Assembly (NCBI GenBank): GCA_963678675.1 | Contig: OY783197.1 | Location: forward strand, 22,673,934-22,737,933 | Source: Xiphydria camelus | Lineage: Eukaryota > Arthropoda > Insecta > Hymenoptera > Xiphydriidae | Direction: 5' to 3' | Length of the DNA stretch: 64,000 nucleotides | Part shown: positions 11,501-20,961 of the stretch, one piece after another | Numbering within the stretch: position 1 is the first letter of the stretch | Layout of the letters: each line of letters starts with the position of its first letter | Made by a program: the position numbers and the translations under genes | The notes under the pieces: model-generated | Told to the model about the DNA's origin: nothing | Database searches by the model: none | The model's input: only the letters and a program-made list of their open reading frames with translations

Positions 11501-14102
11501 ATTTTTGATAATTCTAATAGCACATTTGTTCGATTTAAATAAATGTCGACTTATTCTAAATAATACTTATATTGAGAAAAAATAATGTTTAAACATGTAC
11601 TCTTTTACTATGAATCAGTAAAAATAACTAAGAATCAGTGTAGGTATAGACATTGAAATCCAGTAAATATAAAGTTACTGTAATTTCAGTAACCTTCTGT
11701 TCACTGGATTTCCGTGACTTTTCACTGATTTTCAGTAATTTTTACTTAGTTTTAGTGATCTTTGAAACATCATTTTTCTTCGTGCAATTAAATCAATAAC
11801 ATTTATATACATCCAATCGATATTCATGTTAATCGAATAGATATGTCCTTGCAACTATTAAAAATCACGTTTATTTCATCTAAATAAATTTTTGTCTCAA
11901 TGTAGATCATTACACAATTTTCCCTGAATATCAACAAATCAATCTCTCTATTCACCTTGCTGCACTTCATTCGAATGAGCGATGACGGCATTCGCGTGAC
12001 GCGAGCGATTAATTAACAATTGCCGTAAATTCGAATACACGCCCGAAGTCCCTAGCGACGACTACTCCTCTTTTATTAACCGTACAATTCATTATACACG
12101 CTGAGTTGTACAAATGGAACGAGCTTAAAAAGCTCTTCTTAAGAAAACATCTCACACATCCAGGATGAGTCTGTAGTCGGCGGTCGCTGAAATTCCGATG
12201 GATCGCCTACACGCAATCGCCATTATCGCATTTGTATCGGCAGTGACTCGTTACTCTTAAATAATAACACGCGAAGTAAGACATACGCTCTCGAACGTGT
12301 ATCCAATAATAATAATCTCCAGTTGGAATCGAACGAGCGCTCTAATGCGAGGAACGCCTAGAAGAGAGCCATTAAACGCTACTAACCACTCGTTACCATT
12401 GCTAGTTGCTCGTTACGATTGGAAACCGCTGCGCTGTATCAACTCGTTCGAATATCGACGAACGTCGACGAAGCCCCGCGGAACTAATTTCGTCTCATTC
12501 GCCGCGTAACGACCGTAGGCATAAATTTCTCGGCGGAAGATTCTTCGGCCGGAGGATTAAATCGACGCGAGTATCCTCACCGCACCGATCAATGGACAAA
12601 CTCGTCGTATCGGCTCGGGACTCGTGGGTCGCGCTAACCGCAACTCTCCTTATAAGACCAGAGTCAAGTGCCGGCTACGAACGTTCCGCTGGTACGGTCT
12701 AACGTAAGCGGCGTTGGCGGATCGATAGCGCATTTAAATTCCACGGAATTCCAGTTGTCAGGGCCGATGAATATTTAATCGTGGTACTGAACGAGATTAA
12801 AAATACGCGTGGGCCCCTCCGCACCGGCGCCGTATTCGTATACATAAGTATGTGCTCGCGCGCAAGGTTCATCGCGAATGAATGGATCGGAAATCGCGTC
12901 GAGATAGCATCAACCTGCTCCAGCGTTGGGTAAATAGCGCGTATCCGTTATGCGTTACGCGGGGTTACATAATTAGGCTGATGTCGAAAATAGATAACCG
13001 ACTTCCTCGACCCTGTTACTCACATCTTTCAATTCGGCGTCGAGCAGCTCCAGTCCGGGTATACCGCTCACCGATCCGCTCGGTCCGGTCGACACGAACT
13101 TCTCCGTGCTGCTGGTCATCGTTCGCGTCGGAGAGCCGGCTCTGAGAATGCGGTGATAACGACATGAGCCTTGGAAATTAGGGACGCGTCGAATGGGCGA
13201 ACGATACGTGGGCTTGGAATGACTTTCTCGAGCGATCGGCGGATATTGTTCGAGAAAAGGTTTACGTGGATCGTGTAATTTGTGTTTTTTTTTAAATGTA
13301 GATATTGTACTTCAAAACGTAAGGAGCTATGTATAACCGAAGGAATGGGAAACAGGAATAGGAACAGCTAGCGCTTCACATGAGCTATCAAATATTTTCT
13401 TGTACGAAGAAAAAAATATAGCTCGGTCCTGAAATTATATCATTTTGTTTGAAGAAAACATTTTTTTGCACCAGCAATTATTTCTCTCAGTGTATACCTG
13501 TTATGCACAGCTCCTAACGACATTCGAACGATATTCGCATACCTGCCTTCGGTGATCACCCTAGTGGGATTGGCGGCCACGCGATACTCCACTTGGGGCG
13601 AGCGCGCTCGAACCCCGTGACTGGGAGTGGCGCTCCTCGAGACGCTCGTCTGAAGATCTTCCAGAAGGGCGTCTGGAAGGATCGAAGAATGATTCGTTGT
13701 AACAATAAATTCTTCGCTTCGTTCCTATTGGGAGAAGTACTTCAAATGGAATCTAAACGGATGAACGAATGTTTAATTACGAGCGAAAGGAGAAACGCAC
13801 GTGCCTTCTTTCGGTTCGGTCACGTGGAGACCGGTAAACGATACACCGTGAGCAACGCGCGTATGAAAAAGAAGCAGCGATTCGTTCTTCCGCTTTTTAT
13901 TAATTCTTTCGGACGCTTCTCGGAATTCGAGACGCAGCGCGAGAGATTGAATTACAGTGCTCGGCTCCGCGTCCGAAACCTTACCTAGGTTGTTTTCGAG
14001 GCTGTTGGCCGTAGTGGTCGAGTAGTTCTGTCCAGATATAGGTCCGCCGTGACTCACCGTCTTTCTGCTCACGTGCGAGCTCTCCCTCACCGCCGTTGAC
14101 AT
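6121..14102 (-). CDS. Disordered Pro/Ser/Thr-rich protein with C-terminal CaaX box (CVIM)
   Basis: Ten minus-strand exons, in transcript order: 14102-13985, 13657-13543, 13141-13024, 11412-11331, 9535-9486, 9114-9058, 8972-8875, 8400-7398, 6565-6356, 6255-6121. They sum to 1986 bases, 661 residues plus stop. The start ATG follows an in-frame TAG in the preceding non-coding part of the exon. The 1-kb exon encodes low-complexity Thr/Pro sequence with repeated motifs such as TVTYHTQTVT and TTTNYYTAPPQTN. Residues 535-547 (KLEDLMASFSDSE) resemble an LD-type helix. After AGPPVYYPPGS the protein ends VPVCLPLCCALPCVIM. CVIM fits a farnesylation CaaX box, and Cys649/653/654 are possible palmitoylation sites. 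This suggests a membrane-tethered cytoplasmic scaffold. I do not recognise the family with certainty. The weakest junctions are the GTGTGA donor after 9486 and the GTAACT donor after 8875, both chosen because they keep frame. Exon-internal ATGs would allow shorter isoforms. Confidence 0.82.
6671..7180. mobile_element. MITE family A copy, split by a family B insertion
   Basis: The left terminus is CGCTGAGAGAAATAATTGCT and the right end is CCAGCAATTATCTCTTC. Between them lie the internal blocks seen in other family A copies, such as GAAGAAAATCATGGCTTAATCCTGG. A family B element (6722-6946) sits inside it. It lies in the last large intron of the CaaX gene. Confidence 0.75.
6722..6946. mobile_element. 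MITE family B copy nested in family A
   Basis: Bounded by TACACAGAGAAAAAAATAG and CTTTTTTCTCCGTGTA. Its arms pair across the element: GGCGAGGGAACGCCAATTTA on the left, GACCGCTAATTTAAACAAAT on the right. It interrupts family A at a TA dinucleotide. Confidence 0.8.
7181..7308. repeat. Near-perfect palindrome, about 55-bp arms
   Basis: The left arm starts CACTTGTTCAATGTAAGTTC and the right arm ends GAACTTACATTGAACAAGT. Arms also share TGAACCGCC-TTCTTGGTATA. A short loop TTTCGTGTCACACA lies in the middle. It directly abuts the damaged right end of the family A MITE and is probably itself a foldback MITE. Confidence 0.85.
8485..8546. repeat. (ATT)n microsatellite
   Basis: About 60 bases of ATT/TTA trinucleotide repeat with one interruption, inside an intron of the CaaX gene. 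Confidence 0.95.
8553..8823. repeat. Tandem duplication, 135-bp period
   Basis: Two adjacent copies, 8553-8687 and 8688-8823. Each starts GATAAGTATATACAA-GAAAG, contains GGCGGTC-ATTT-TGCATTATCAAATTTA, and ends in a T-rich tract followed by CTCCTTACAC. It lies in the intron between exons 8875-8972 and 7398-8400. Confidence 0.85.
9691..9963. mobile_element. MITE family A, full copy
   Basis: Bounded by TACACAGAGAAATAATTGCT and TAGTAATTATTTCTATCAGTGTA-type ends, with TA at each edge. Internal blocks (CACGAAGAAAACCATGGCTCG, TTGATTGAACACAA) match copies at 36651, 43250 and 27365. Confidence 0.8.
11001..11204. mobile_element. Palindromic foldback element (CCCAAGT...CTTGGG)
   Basis: Arms of about 80 bases pair: GTCATTTCGG-type and AAACGTCTTTC blocks on the left match GTCATTTCTGAAAGACGTTT on the right. 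Outer ends CCCAAGTAACACAC and GTGTGTCGCTTGGG are inverted. It contains no reading frame and is a MITE in the intron between exons 11331 and 9535. Confidence 0.8.
11610..11762. repeat. Palindromic repeat with ATCAGTAAAAATAACTAAG arms
   Basis: Left block ATCAGTAAAAATAACTAAGA is inverted at AGTAATTTTTACTTAGTTTT, and AATCCAGTAAA is inverted as TTCACTGGATT. It is probably a degenerate foldback element. Confidence 0.6.
11768..11905. repeat. Interspersed repeat family U, copy 1
   Basis: Aligns with 52370-52521: shared CAATTAAATCAATA, ATTTATAT, CCAATCGATA-TCAT, AATCGAATA and a right end CTCAATGTA. No coding signal. Confidence 0.6.
13386..13494. mobile_element. MITE family A, right-half fragment
   Basis: Only the right part of the family is present, ending CACCAGCAATTATTTCTCTC followed by AGTGTA. 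It lies in the intron next to exon 13543-13657. Confidence 0.7.
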
Positions 14103-14138
14103 TGCGTCCCTCTTTCGGGCCCCGCCCTACGAATTCTA
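14103..14138 (-). other. 5' UTR part of the first coding exon, with upstream splice acceptor
   Basis: On the minus strand TTTCTGTCCTAG precedes AATTCG at about 14138, a good 3' splice site. An in-frame TAG lies between it and the ATG at 14102. This implies at least one further non-coding exon upstream, at higher coordinates. Confidence 0.5.
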
Positions 14139-14179
14139 GGACAGAAAATTGTAGTTTTAACAAATTTGATCAATGGTGA

Positions 14180-16480
14180 AGAGATTTCATTAACGATTTG
14201 CCGAAGTTCATCGTTTATTGAATGATTTAATTGAAGAATATATTTCGAAACGATTTGAGTGAGCTTTAAATGTGATACGATTAAAACAGCCGTGAAAAAG
14301 TTCTTCGACGCCGAAGAATTTTCGTAGCTGGGAAAGACCGCTGGTTGGAAAGAAATACCAAATGCCTTATAGTTTATTCCGGTAGTCTCAGGGTAGTGAA
14401 CGGGGCCAAGGAGACCTTCTCAGAACCGCGGCCGAGTAAGCATCGCGCGTACGGATCGACTTCAACACTCGAAAACCGCACGATGCGATTTGTTAAACAA
14501 TCGTTGTACTACCTCCGAAAATGATTCGATAAATAATTTACGGTGCGTGCGATATATCACACAGGAAACGAGTGGTACGATACGTAATAATTTGCTCCAA
14601 TAATATATATACATTCCGATGTAAACTTGTATTGCGAGAATTCGTAACATATTGCGCCAGAGAGAAGCGCGATACAAATTTCGAAAGGAGAAAGGAGGAA
14701 AGAACTCGTCCCGATTTTAATAAAAACTCTTGGCGATCCTGTCTTGTGTATTTTCTCACGCTGATTACAGAAAACACGGTTATTAGGTCGATATCTCAAA
14801 AGAAAAAATGAAATGTCGATGATTTTATGTCGACGAAATATTTTTCCGCAAAAAAATCATCGATATCTCGGTGTTTCTTTGAAATTTGTTTAGTACGTCT
14901 ATGATTTTTGGAATCAGCGCAAAAAATACACGTAACAAAATGGTCGAGATCCGATTCCAAGGATTTCGATCTTTGGCAAAATATCAAGGAGTTTACTTCT
15001 TGATAATATTTCAATTTTTCGCAAAATTCGAAATCTCTGGAATTGATCGCTCGATTACCCTATCTGCTTAATAATGTATTATATATGTATCTTCTCCCTG
15101 ATTTCGAAAATCATCGATTTATTGGGGAAATGCCAAAGAAATATCGAGGTATTGATAATTTTTTGACGAAAAAAAAAATTTCTCATGCGCGAAATCGCTA
15201 ATACCAACCCGATAACTGTGCTTTTCATAACGAGTGCAAACAAATATGTAGGATAGGATGGTCGGGCGATCGACCTTTCAGGGATTTCGATTTTTTATAA
15301 AACGTCAAAAAGTACTTATGACAAAATCTAGAGGAACTTCGCACACGATCGATCTTCGTCGAACCGGGCCAAGGTCGGGTGCACATTGTCCAAGGGCAAT
15401 ATACGCGAAGATTCATTTAACCCACACGACGATAACCATTAGTCTTAATAAAGATTTACGAACGGAACTTAACGAGAGCGATGTTCCTCGCAAATCCGAC
15501 GGGCCGTTCTAACGTCCAGTCACGCAGGGACCTTATCTACTCATCTCTTGTCTGACCATAAACAGTCCCTATCTATTCCATCTCCCGCTTGACCATAACG
15601 GACTCTGTCCACTGATGTTCAGGCCTGCCGTAAATGGCCTCCGTCTATTCATCTTTTGTCCGGTTAGAAACGGGTGCTATCTACTGGTCGATCTTTCCCT
15701 GACCGACTAGGAACTGGCGCTCTCTACTCGTCCGCTCTTTGCGGAGTTGTGCACGCGTACTACGACTAACCGGGAATTGTACTCAAAATGACGATCCGAT
15801 GTTAATGAAGAGTTTAATGCAAACGGCACAGTTAAAGAGGATAGTTAAAAATCTCTAAAATATATTCGTACATTTTTTTGTTTCATTCGTAATAAAAGAT
15901 ACAAAATAATTTACTGAAAATTCAAAAAACATCCGTCCTGAACGTATTGAATATATCGATTTTGGTCTATAATTAGATGTTTATCTTTTCCCAAACTTTT
16001 TTTTTATTAGACGAAGGAGACTACCGAATAGATACGACACGCCCGTTCCCATTCGTGCCTTTTCCACTTCTGGCAGACTTGTTTTCCTCCTGGGCGAATC
16101 AGCTGTTGCAACACGAGACGAATCATCGGCGTTACTAATATAGCTCACGCGTATAAGCCGCCATTCAACGGGGAGAAGAGCCGTATAGTGCGTGTGTCGG
16201 CTCGACGCGCGTAATTCTGTACATGTATCGTCGTCGTCCGGAGTTTGTACGAGTGACATTGGACGATCGGGACCCAAGGTTCGCCCCACCGTTTAAGGGA
16301 GACGACTGCTGTACTCGCAATGATAATTCCCCTGATTGAATGACGACGGTTGGGTGATAGTGTCAACGAAGAGAATTCATTCTATGCTTTTGCTTGACGA
16401 ATAAGGGTCGTACGAATGAATTAGTTTGAATCGTTATTTAATCCACATAAGTATTCATTTCCTCGAGATTTTGAAATATG
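14180..16480. other. Upstream or intronic region without recognised genes
   Basis: No coding gene is supported. From 14770 to 15320 the DNA is AT-rich with repeated GATATC / AAATTTTTCG motifs. From 15510 to 15750 there is a degenerate tandem repeat, listed separately. The rest is mixed composition. Confidence 0.4.
15530..15745. repeat. Degenerate tandem repeat, about 37-43 bp period
   Basis: About five or six units carry a common pattern of CTATCTA-T / CATCTC-TGTCTGACCATAAAC with drift. Units begin near 15530, 15568, 15604, 15641, 15680 and 15720. No coding sense was seen. Confidence 0.55.
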
Positions 16481-16484
16481 CATC

Positions 16485-16736
16485 TACTACTGAACAGTTT
16501 ATCTGTAGTTAATAAATGTTTATTTAAATACGCCAAAATAAACATTATATTGGATCGAATAAATATTCGTTAACTATTGCAATATTTATTTGACACAATT
16601 AAATCCTTTGAGGCAATCATTTGGATGAAATGAGTATTTCATTAATTAACATATATTGCATTGTCCTAACGAAATATTTATTTCACTGTGTTTGAAATTA
16701 CTGTATTTACTATCAATAAACTGTCTTCTCGATGTA
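16485..16736. mobile_element. MITE family D, copy 1
   Basis: Left part ACAGTTTATCTGTAGTTAAT and right part CAATAAACTGTCTTCTCGAT followed by GTA. Internal AACATTATATTGG and GAGGCAATCATTTGGATGAA match the copies at 53310 and 60388. Confidence 0.7.
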
Positions 16737-17531
16737 TAAATGCAGTACGGATAACGCTCATATAAAACATATCCACGACAGAGCGTAAATCTCGCAACGA
16801 GCAGCTGCACCTGCACGGCATATATCGTATCGCTCTCGTTATTCCTTTTATCATACGCAGGCCAATCGTGGGTGGGTGGACTGCAAAAAGACGTGTATTT
16901 ATCGCCTCGCGACGGACTCGTTCGGTTGCCGATTCACGACGGGGAAATATCCCCGTGTTAAAAGTGTTTGTCAGCGCCGTTCGTCTTGTTTGCGCGACAC
17001 GCTACGATCTGTCCGTCAATCGTTACCTCCGTTTCTCATTTTTCGACGAGGAACGAATTGACGGCCGTCGATATATTCACAATTTCGAGGAGATCTCAAT
17101 ACCGTGCGAAGCAATTCGGGTCCATCGTCTGCGTTTCGCAAGAGGCGCCGTTCGCCGGCAATTTTAGACTCTCTTCCAGGCGAGGGTCGTCCCACGGGCG
17201 ACGGAAGTCGACGTCGACGAAAGAAGGACGGCTCTCTCTTTCTGTCTCTCTCCCCCTCTCGTCTCTCGCTGAGAAAACAACAGCTCGGCGAATCCGACGA
17301 AATTAGCCGGCTGTACAGGATCGTCGCGGGCCGGGGTTGGGCTCGGTCGGGGTTGGGTCAGGTTACTTTTAAACCAGCGATGGGCCTCTGACTCACGCGC
17401 TATTTCGCGCCACGAAAGCGCCTCGTACAGGTGCGAAAGTCGCGGGCGTTCGTTTCGTTGCAGCGCGCGATGGTCGTTAAAGCGCGAATGGCTGATATGT
17501 GCGACCGAAAAGGAAAGCGGCGCGAATGCTT

Positions 17532-17942
17532 CACAGACGAACCTCGATTATTCAAATCGTCGATTATCCAAATGCTTCTGCACCGTTTCTGAACGTTTGA
17601 TTATCCGAACAAGATTAGAAATTGTTTTAACTGTTTCAGTTTTGAAATACAAGTAGAATATCCCTTTTCTTAAACATCTGGTATGGCTGATTCTTCAGAA
17701 ATGGCAGCCGAGGATGCACGATTACTTCAAACTTGTGCGATTGATTGAAAACTTGTAACTTTATTGTTTGTTAATTATATTCTAATATCTAGTGATTTTA
17801 TGTTCTTTAAGTGAATAAAAAAGTGTTTATAGAAAATGCATGCTCTCAGTTGTTTAATCCCAGGCTGCAAAATACTCGTTCGATTATCCGAACTTTTGAT
17901 TATCTGAGCCTAATTAGTTCGAATAATCGAGGTTCGACTGTA
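17532..17942. mobile_element. Tc1/mariner (pogo/Tigger-like) element remnant
   Basis: Left end CAGACGAACCTCGATTATTC and right end GAATAATCGAGGTTCGACTG followed by TA are inverted repeats. Internal GATTATCCGAAC motifs recur near both ends. Ends of the type CGAACCTCGATTATCCGAAC are characteristic of pogo/Tigger-like elements. There is no transposase frame, so it is non-autonomous. Confidence 0.7.
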
Positions 17943-18164
17943 CTTGCATTGTCAGAAATTTACGATCGATCGGCGTCGAGAACGACGTCGAATTCACGTT
18001 GATTGACATCGAAACGACGTCGCATCGACGTCAATGAACGATCCATTTCGAACTGGGACGTATGCTAAAATTCAGTATGCATATAAAAAATCCTCCGCCA
18101 ATTACATTGCGTTCCTATTTATTGCTCTTAATAAAAATTAATAAATATGCTAATGTTCACTTTG

Positions 18165-18225
18165 TGTATCATCTTTTCGATTGACGAAAACATTTATTGG
18201 CACCAGCAATTATTTCTCTCAGTGT
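18165..18225. mobile_element. MITE family A, terminal fragment
   Basis: Only the right terminus is left: ATTGACGAAAACATTTATTG followed by GCACCAGCAATTATTTCTCT and CAGTGTA. Confidence 0.6.
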
Positions 18226-18929
18226 AAGGAGGGTTATCCAATCGTGGGGGATGGCTGCGTGCTATAATACTTCGCACAACCGTCATAAGTCCTTTCTCAC
18301 ATATCATACGCGTCGGTCTACAAAATCGTTCCAAATACCAACATATAGGTCAAGAGTTCACAGATGGTGAAATAATAACAACCGAAGTGTGCCCACGCGT
18401 CTCGCATGCGAGCAGCGGCGGTGCGTAAGTCGTATACGCGCGTAGTATAGTAAAGTAAGCTGCGAGTTGCAGTCGACGGTGGATTGGCATCGCACCAGGT
18501 GATCGTCACCCGATGGTGTCCGCACTTATCTCGACTTCCGTCGTGGAGATGAGGCATTAATGGTAGCGATCTTCGCACCTCGCCCGCCCACCGGTTACGT
18601 CTTCGCGCGTATATAGCCACTCGGACGTTACGCGTTCTCACACTTCCGCGTTTACATCTATCGCGGGAGCAGCCCATGCCGATCCCTGCAGCACCCGGAA
18701 AAGCGGTTTCAAGGAGCGGGCGCGAGATGACCGCGCGTCCACGACGCACGTTCGATGCGCAAGGCTGATCGCGTCGGGTAATTGCGATAAACATGTAAAT
18801 CGCATTAATTCTCTCCTCGTTAAGTCTCCCGCAAAGTGCGGACAACTTCCCGTCTCCGAGGACTTTCACCGATTCGATTCGGTTCACTCGTTCTTCGTTT
18901 CTGCGGGGGATCTGGGAATTCCAGGCCTC

Positions 18930-19510
18930 GAATTCGGTCTTTAAATGAAAAAAAAAATATTCATATTTTTAAATTCAATTTGTACATTGAGAACAAAGTA
19001 TCCAACGAAGTAATTTTGTTGAATCAATTTGTTAATCTAAAAAAATATTTGTTGGATTATCCAAATGTTTAGCTCTGCCATCAAAGTTGTCGTGAAGTCG
19101 ACAAAAGAATTTTGCGATTCCAAAAAAAAACGTTTCGTTGGCTCGAATTCATTCCAAATATTTTGTTAGCCAAACCAAGATTTTTTTCAATATAATCTGC
19201 ATGTATATTCAATATCACAGGAAAAAGAAAATATCCGAAAAAATAATTATTCACGCAGAGTTATATATGCGGTGGTGTGTTTCCCTCTATAATATCGTTA
19301 CGTCATCGAAACGCCAGAGAAATGCATTTATGCTGTCACGAGTGCGAGAGAGATAGACTCACAGCGTGACGGCGTAGCTGTATTTCAAAATGTCATTGTT
19401 CAGCTTAGATAAGGCCGAAAATGGAAAATGAAAAAATACGGGGTAAATAATTTTGCTCACATTTTACGAATCTGCGATACAAAAATCGCTTAAAAACCAA
19501 ATTGAGAATC
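18930..19510 (+). repeat. Dispersed repeat R1, copy 1, interrupted by a MITE
   Basis: 18930-18975 plus 19195-19510 align in direct orientation with 40280-40625: shared TTCGGTCTT, AATATTCATATTTTTAAATT, GGCCGAAAATGGAAAATGAA (with substitutions) and AAAAAATACGGGGT. The intervening 18980-19195 is a separate family S insertion absent from the other copy. Confidence 0.75.
18980..19195 (-). mobile_element. MITE family S, copy 1
   Basis: Reverse complement matches 33262-33455: GAATCGCAAAATTC, GGCAGAGCTA, GGATAATCCAACAAATATTT. It is inserted within repeat R1. Confidence 0.75.
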
Positions 19511-20029
19511 GATGCATCAGGGTAGACCGAGGCGAATCGAATAACAGGACGAAATGGATCGTAGAACTATATTTCTTAAATCGTAGTGAAAATCAGCATT
19601 CTCTCTGATCGTTCGTATTACTTTGTTGATGCGGAATAAAGTAATGTTAATGACTAGAAGGTTCATTTCCACAGCGGTTTAAGAAATATGGATCTATGGT
19701 CCGATACGCCTCGGTCTACCCTATTACGAATACTCGAAATAGGTACATTTCAGTGTTCGAATTAAAAATATTCGAACGAAACGTAACATCCGAGAACCGA
19801 AATACAACACGATAATCGCCCTCCGCCGCCAAATCAATCTCCGTCGACCGTTCGATCACTCTTGCGTCCATTCTTTGTGTACCGCGCCCCCGCGATGGAC
19901 GAATAAATTCACCGCGATTCGTGTCGAACGCCCCCGCGATAGGGTATGAAAATAATTCCGAGGAGAAAAATTGGAACGCGGAAAATAGGCTTCGCACACT
20001 ACGCGGACGATTTCCTCGAGGTCAGCGGA

Positions 20030-20330
20030 TCAGAATTTCCCTGCATCGAGGCTTTCGGTACGGCGGACGGTGACTAAACGTCTAAATATATCGTAAGTAC
20101 ACGACGGTACGTAGGATTGGTTAAAAAATTCGCAAACGCTGAAAATATCATATGGATATCGGGGGGCACGTCGCGCGTGACTTCTTAAATGTATTTTCCC
20201 TGACCCCGGAGATCTCGGCGGGGCAGAGATTGTCTGCACCGAGACTTTCGATGTAACGGCGCAGTGACTAAACCTCTAAATATATCGCTGGTACTCGGCG
20301 GCATGTCAATTGGTTATCGGTTAGGTAATG
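20030..20330. repeat. Degenerate direct repeat, about 194-bp spacing
   Basis: The block near 20031 (CCCTGCATCGAGGCTTTCGGTA, GGTGACTAAACGTCTAAATA) recurs near 20225 as CTGCACCGAGACTTTCGATGTA and AGTGACTAAACCTCTAAATA. It is an old duplication with no coding sense. Confidence 0.6.
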
Positions 20331-20422
20331 CCGCTCGTTACGCGAGAAATTACTCGGTATCTCTGTCTCTTTGTAAATATATCCGTGGCACACACTGGAT
20401 GTGCCTCGTATCACGGAGCAAG

Positions 20423-20504
20423 AATTGGACACTGATAAGCAATAAAGTGTCAACCCACACGGGTTCCCCTTTGGGTTGACACTGTTTTGCTTAACAGCGT
20501 CCAA
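20423..20504. repeat. Compact hairpin, about 33-bp arms
   Basis: ATTGGACACTGATAAGCAAT and AAGTGTCAACCCA pair with TGGGTTGACACTGTTTTGCT and TAACAGCGTCCAAT. The loop is about 12 bases. It could be a small foldback insertion or a structured RNA; the sequence does not decide. Confidence 0.7.
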
Positions 20505-20528
20505 TTAGCTCGTAAAGATTGACTGCAA

Positions 20529-20930
20529 TGCACGGAAAGACTGATACCACTAAATTTTACTGTATTTACAATAAAAGAAGTACGCATAAGGATTTTCGGA
20601 TATTCCTACTGTACAGAGAACAAGAAAGTAATAGTTGGATCTACTGAAAGTTACTTGCGCGGTCGCAAGTAATTATTTATTTATATCAATGAAAATCCTT
20701 AATACATCAATTAGATATTTTTAGTAGATCCAATTAATTCTTTTTCTCTGTGTGTGCCGGCGAACAATTTTTCCCTATGAACTAGTAAATTTTAATGTAA
20801 ACTCTATTACGATTTAATTTCTTCAACAGAAAGTTACTGTACCGCACTGTTAAAACACCCGAAAACTCTCATGCGTATCTCTTTTATCATAAGTACAGCA
20901 AAATTGACTGGTATCAGTCCTTCCGTGTAT
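20529..20930. mobile_element. MITE family E, copy 1, with inner insertion
   Basis: Outer ends TGCACGGAAAGACTGATACC and GGTATCAGTCCTTCCGTGTA are inverted. Shared internal block TTTTACTGTATTTACAATAA matches 59927-60340. A second palindromic element occupies 20612-20755. Confidence 0.8.
20612..20755. mobile_element. Small MITE nested in family E
   Basis: Ends TACAGAGAACAAGAAAGTAA and TTCTTTTTCTCTGTGTG are inverted. AGTTGGATCTACT pairs with AGTAGATCCAATTAATT. It is absent from the family E copy at 59927. Confidence 0.75.
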
Positions 20931-20961
20931 GGCTATCCCGCCGTGGAGCGTATCGACGTAT

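Noticed and set aside
12648..12656. TTATAAGG on the minus strand as another internal promoter of the CaaX gene
   Set aside because: The match is also readable on the plus strand, and no initiator or first exon that joins exon 11412-11331 in phase was found.
13600..13625. TTCGAACCCCG-like box as a tRNA T-arm
   Set aside because: No A box or cloverleaf around it, and it lies within a coding exon of the CaaX gene.
13543..13649. Alternative acceptor CTTCAG (exon starting at 13649) for exon 2 of the CaaX gene
   Set aside because: The phase from exon 1 would lead to an early stop; the acceptor before 13657 keeps the frame.
18318..18887. Minus-strand open frame of 189 codons
   Set aside because: Cys/Arg-rich composition typical of chance frames in CpG-rich DNA; no recognisable motif and no supporting splice sites.
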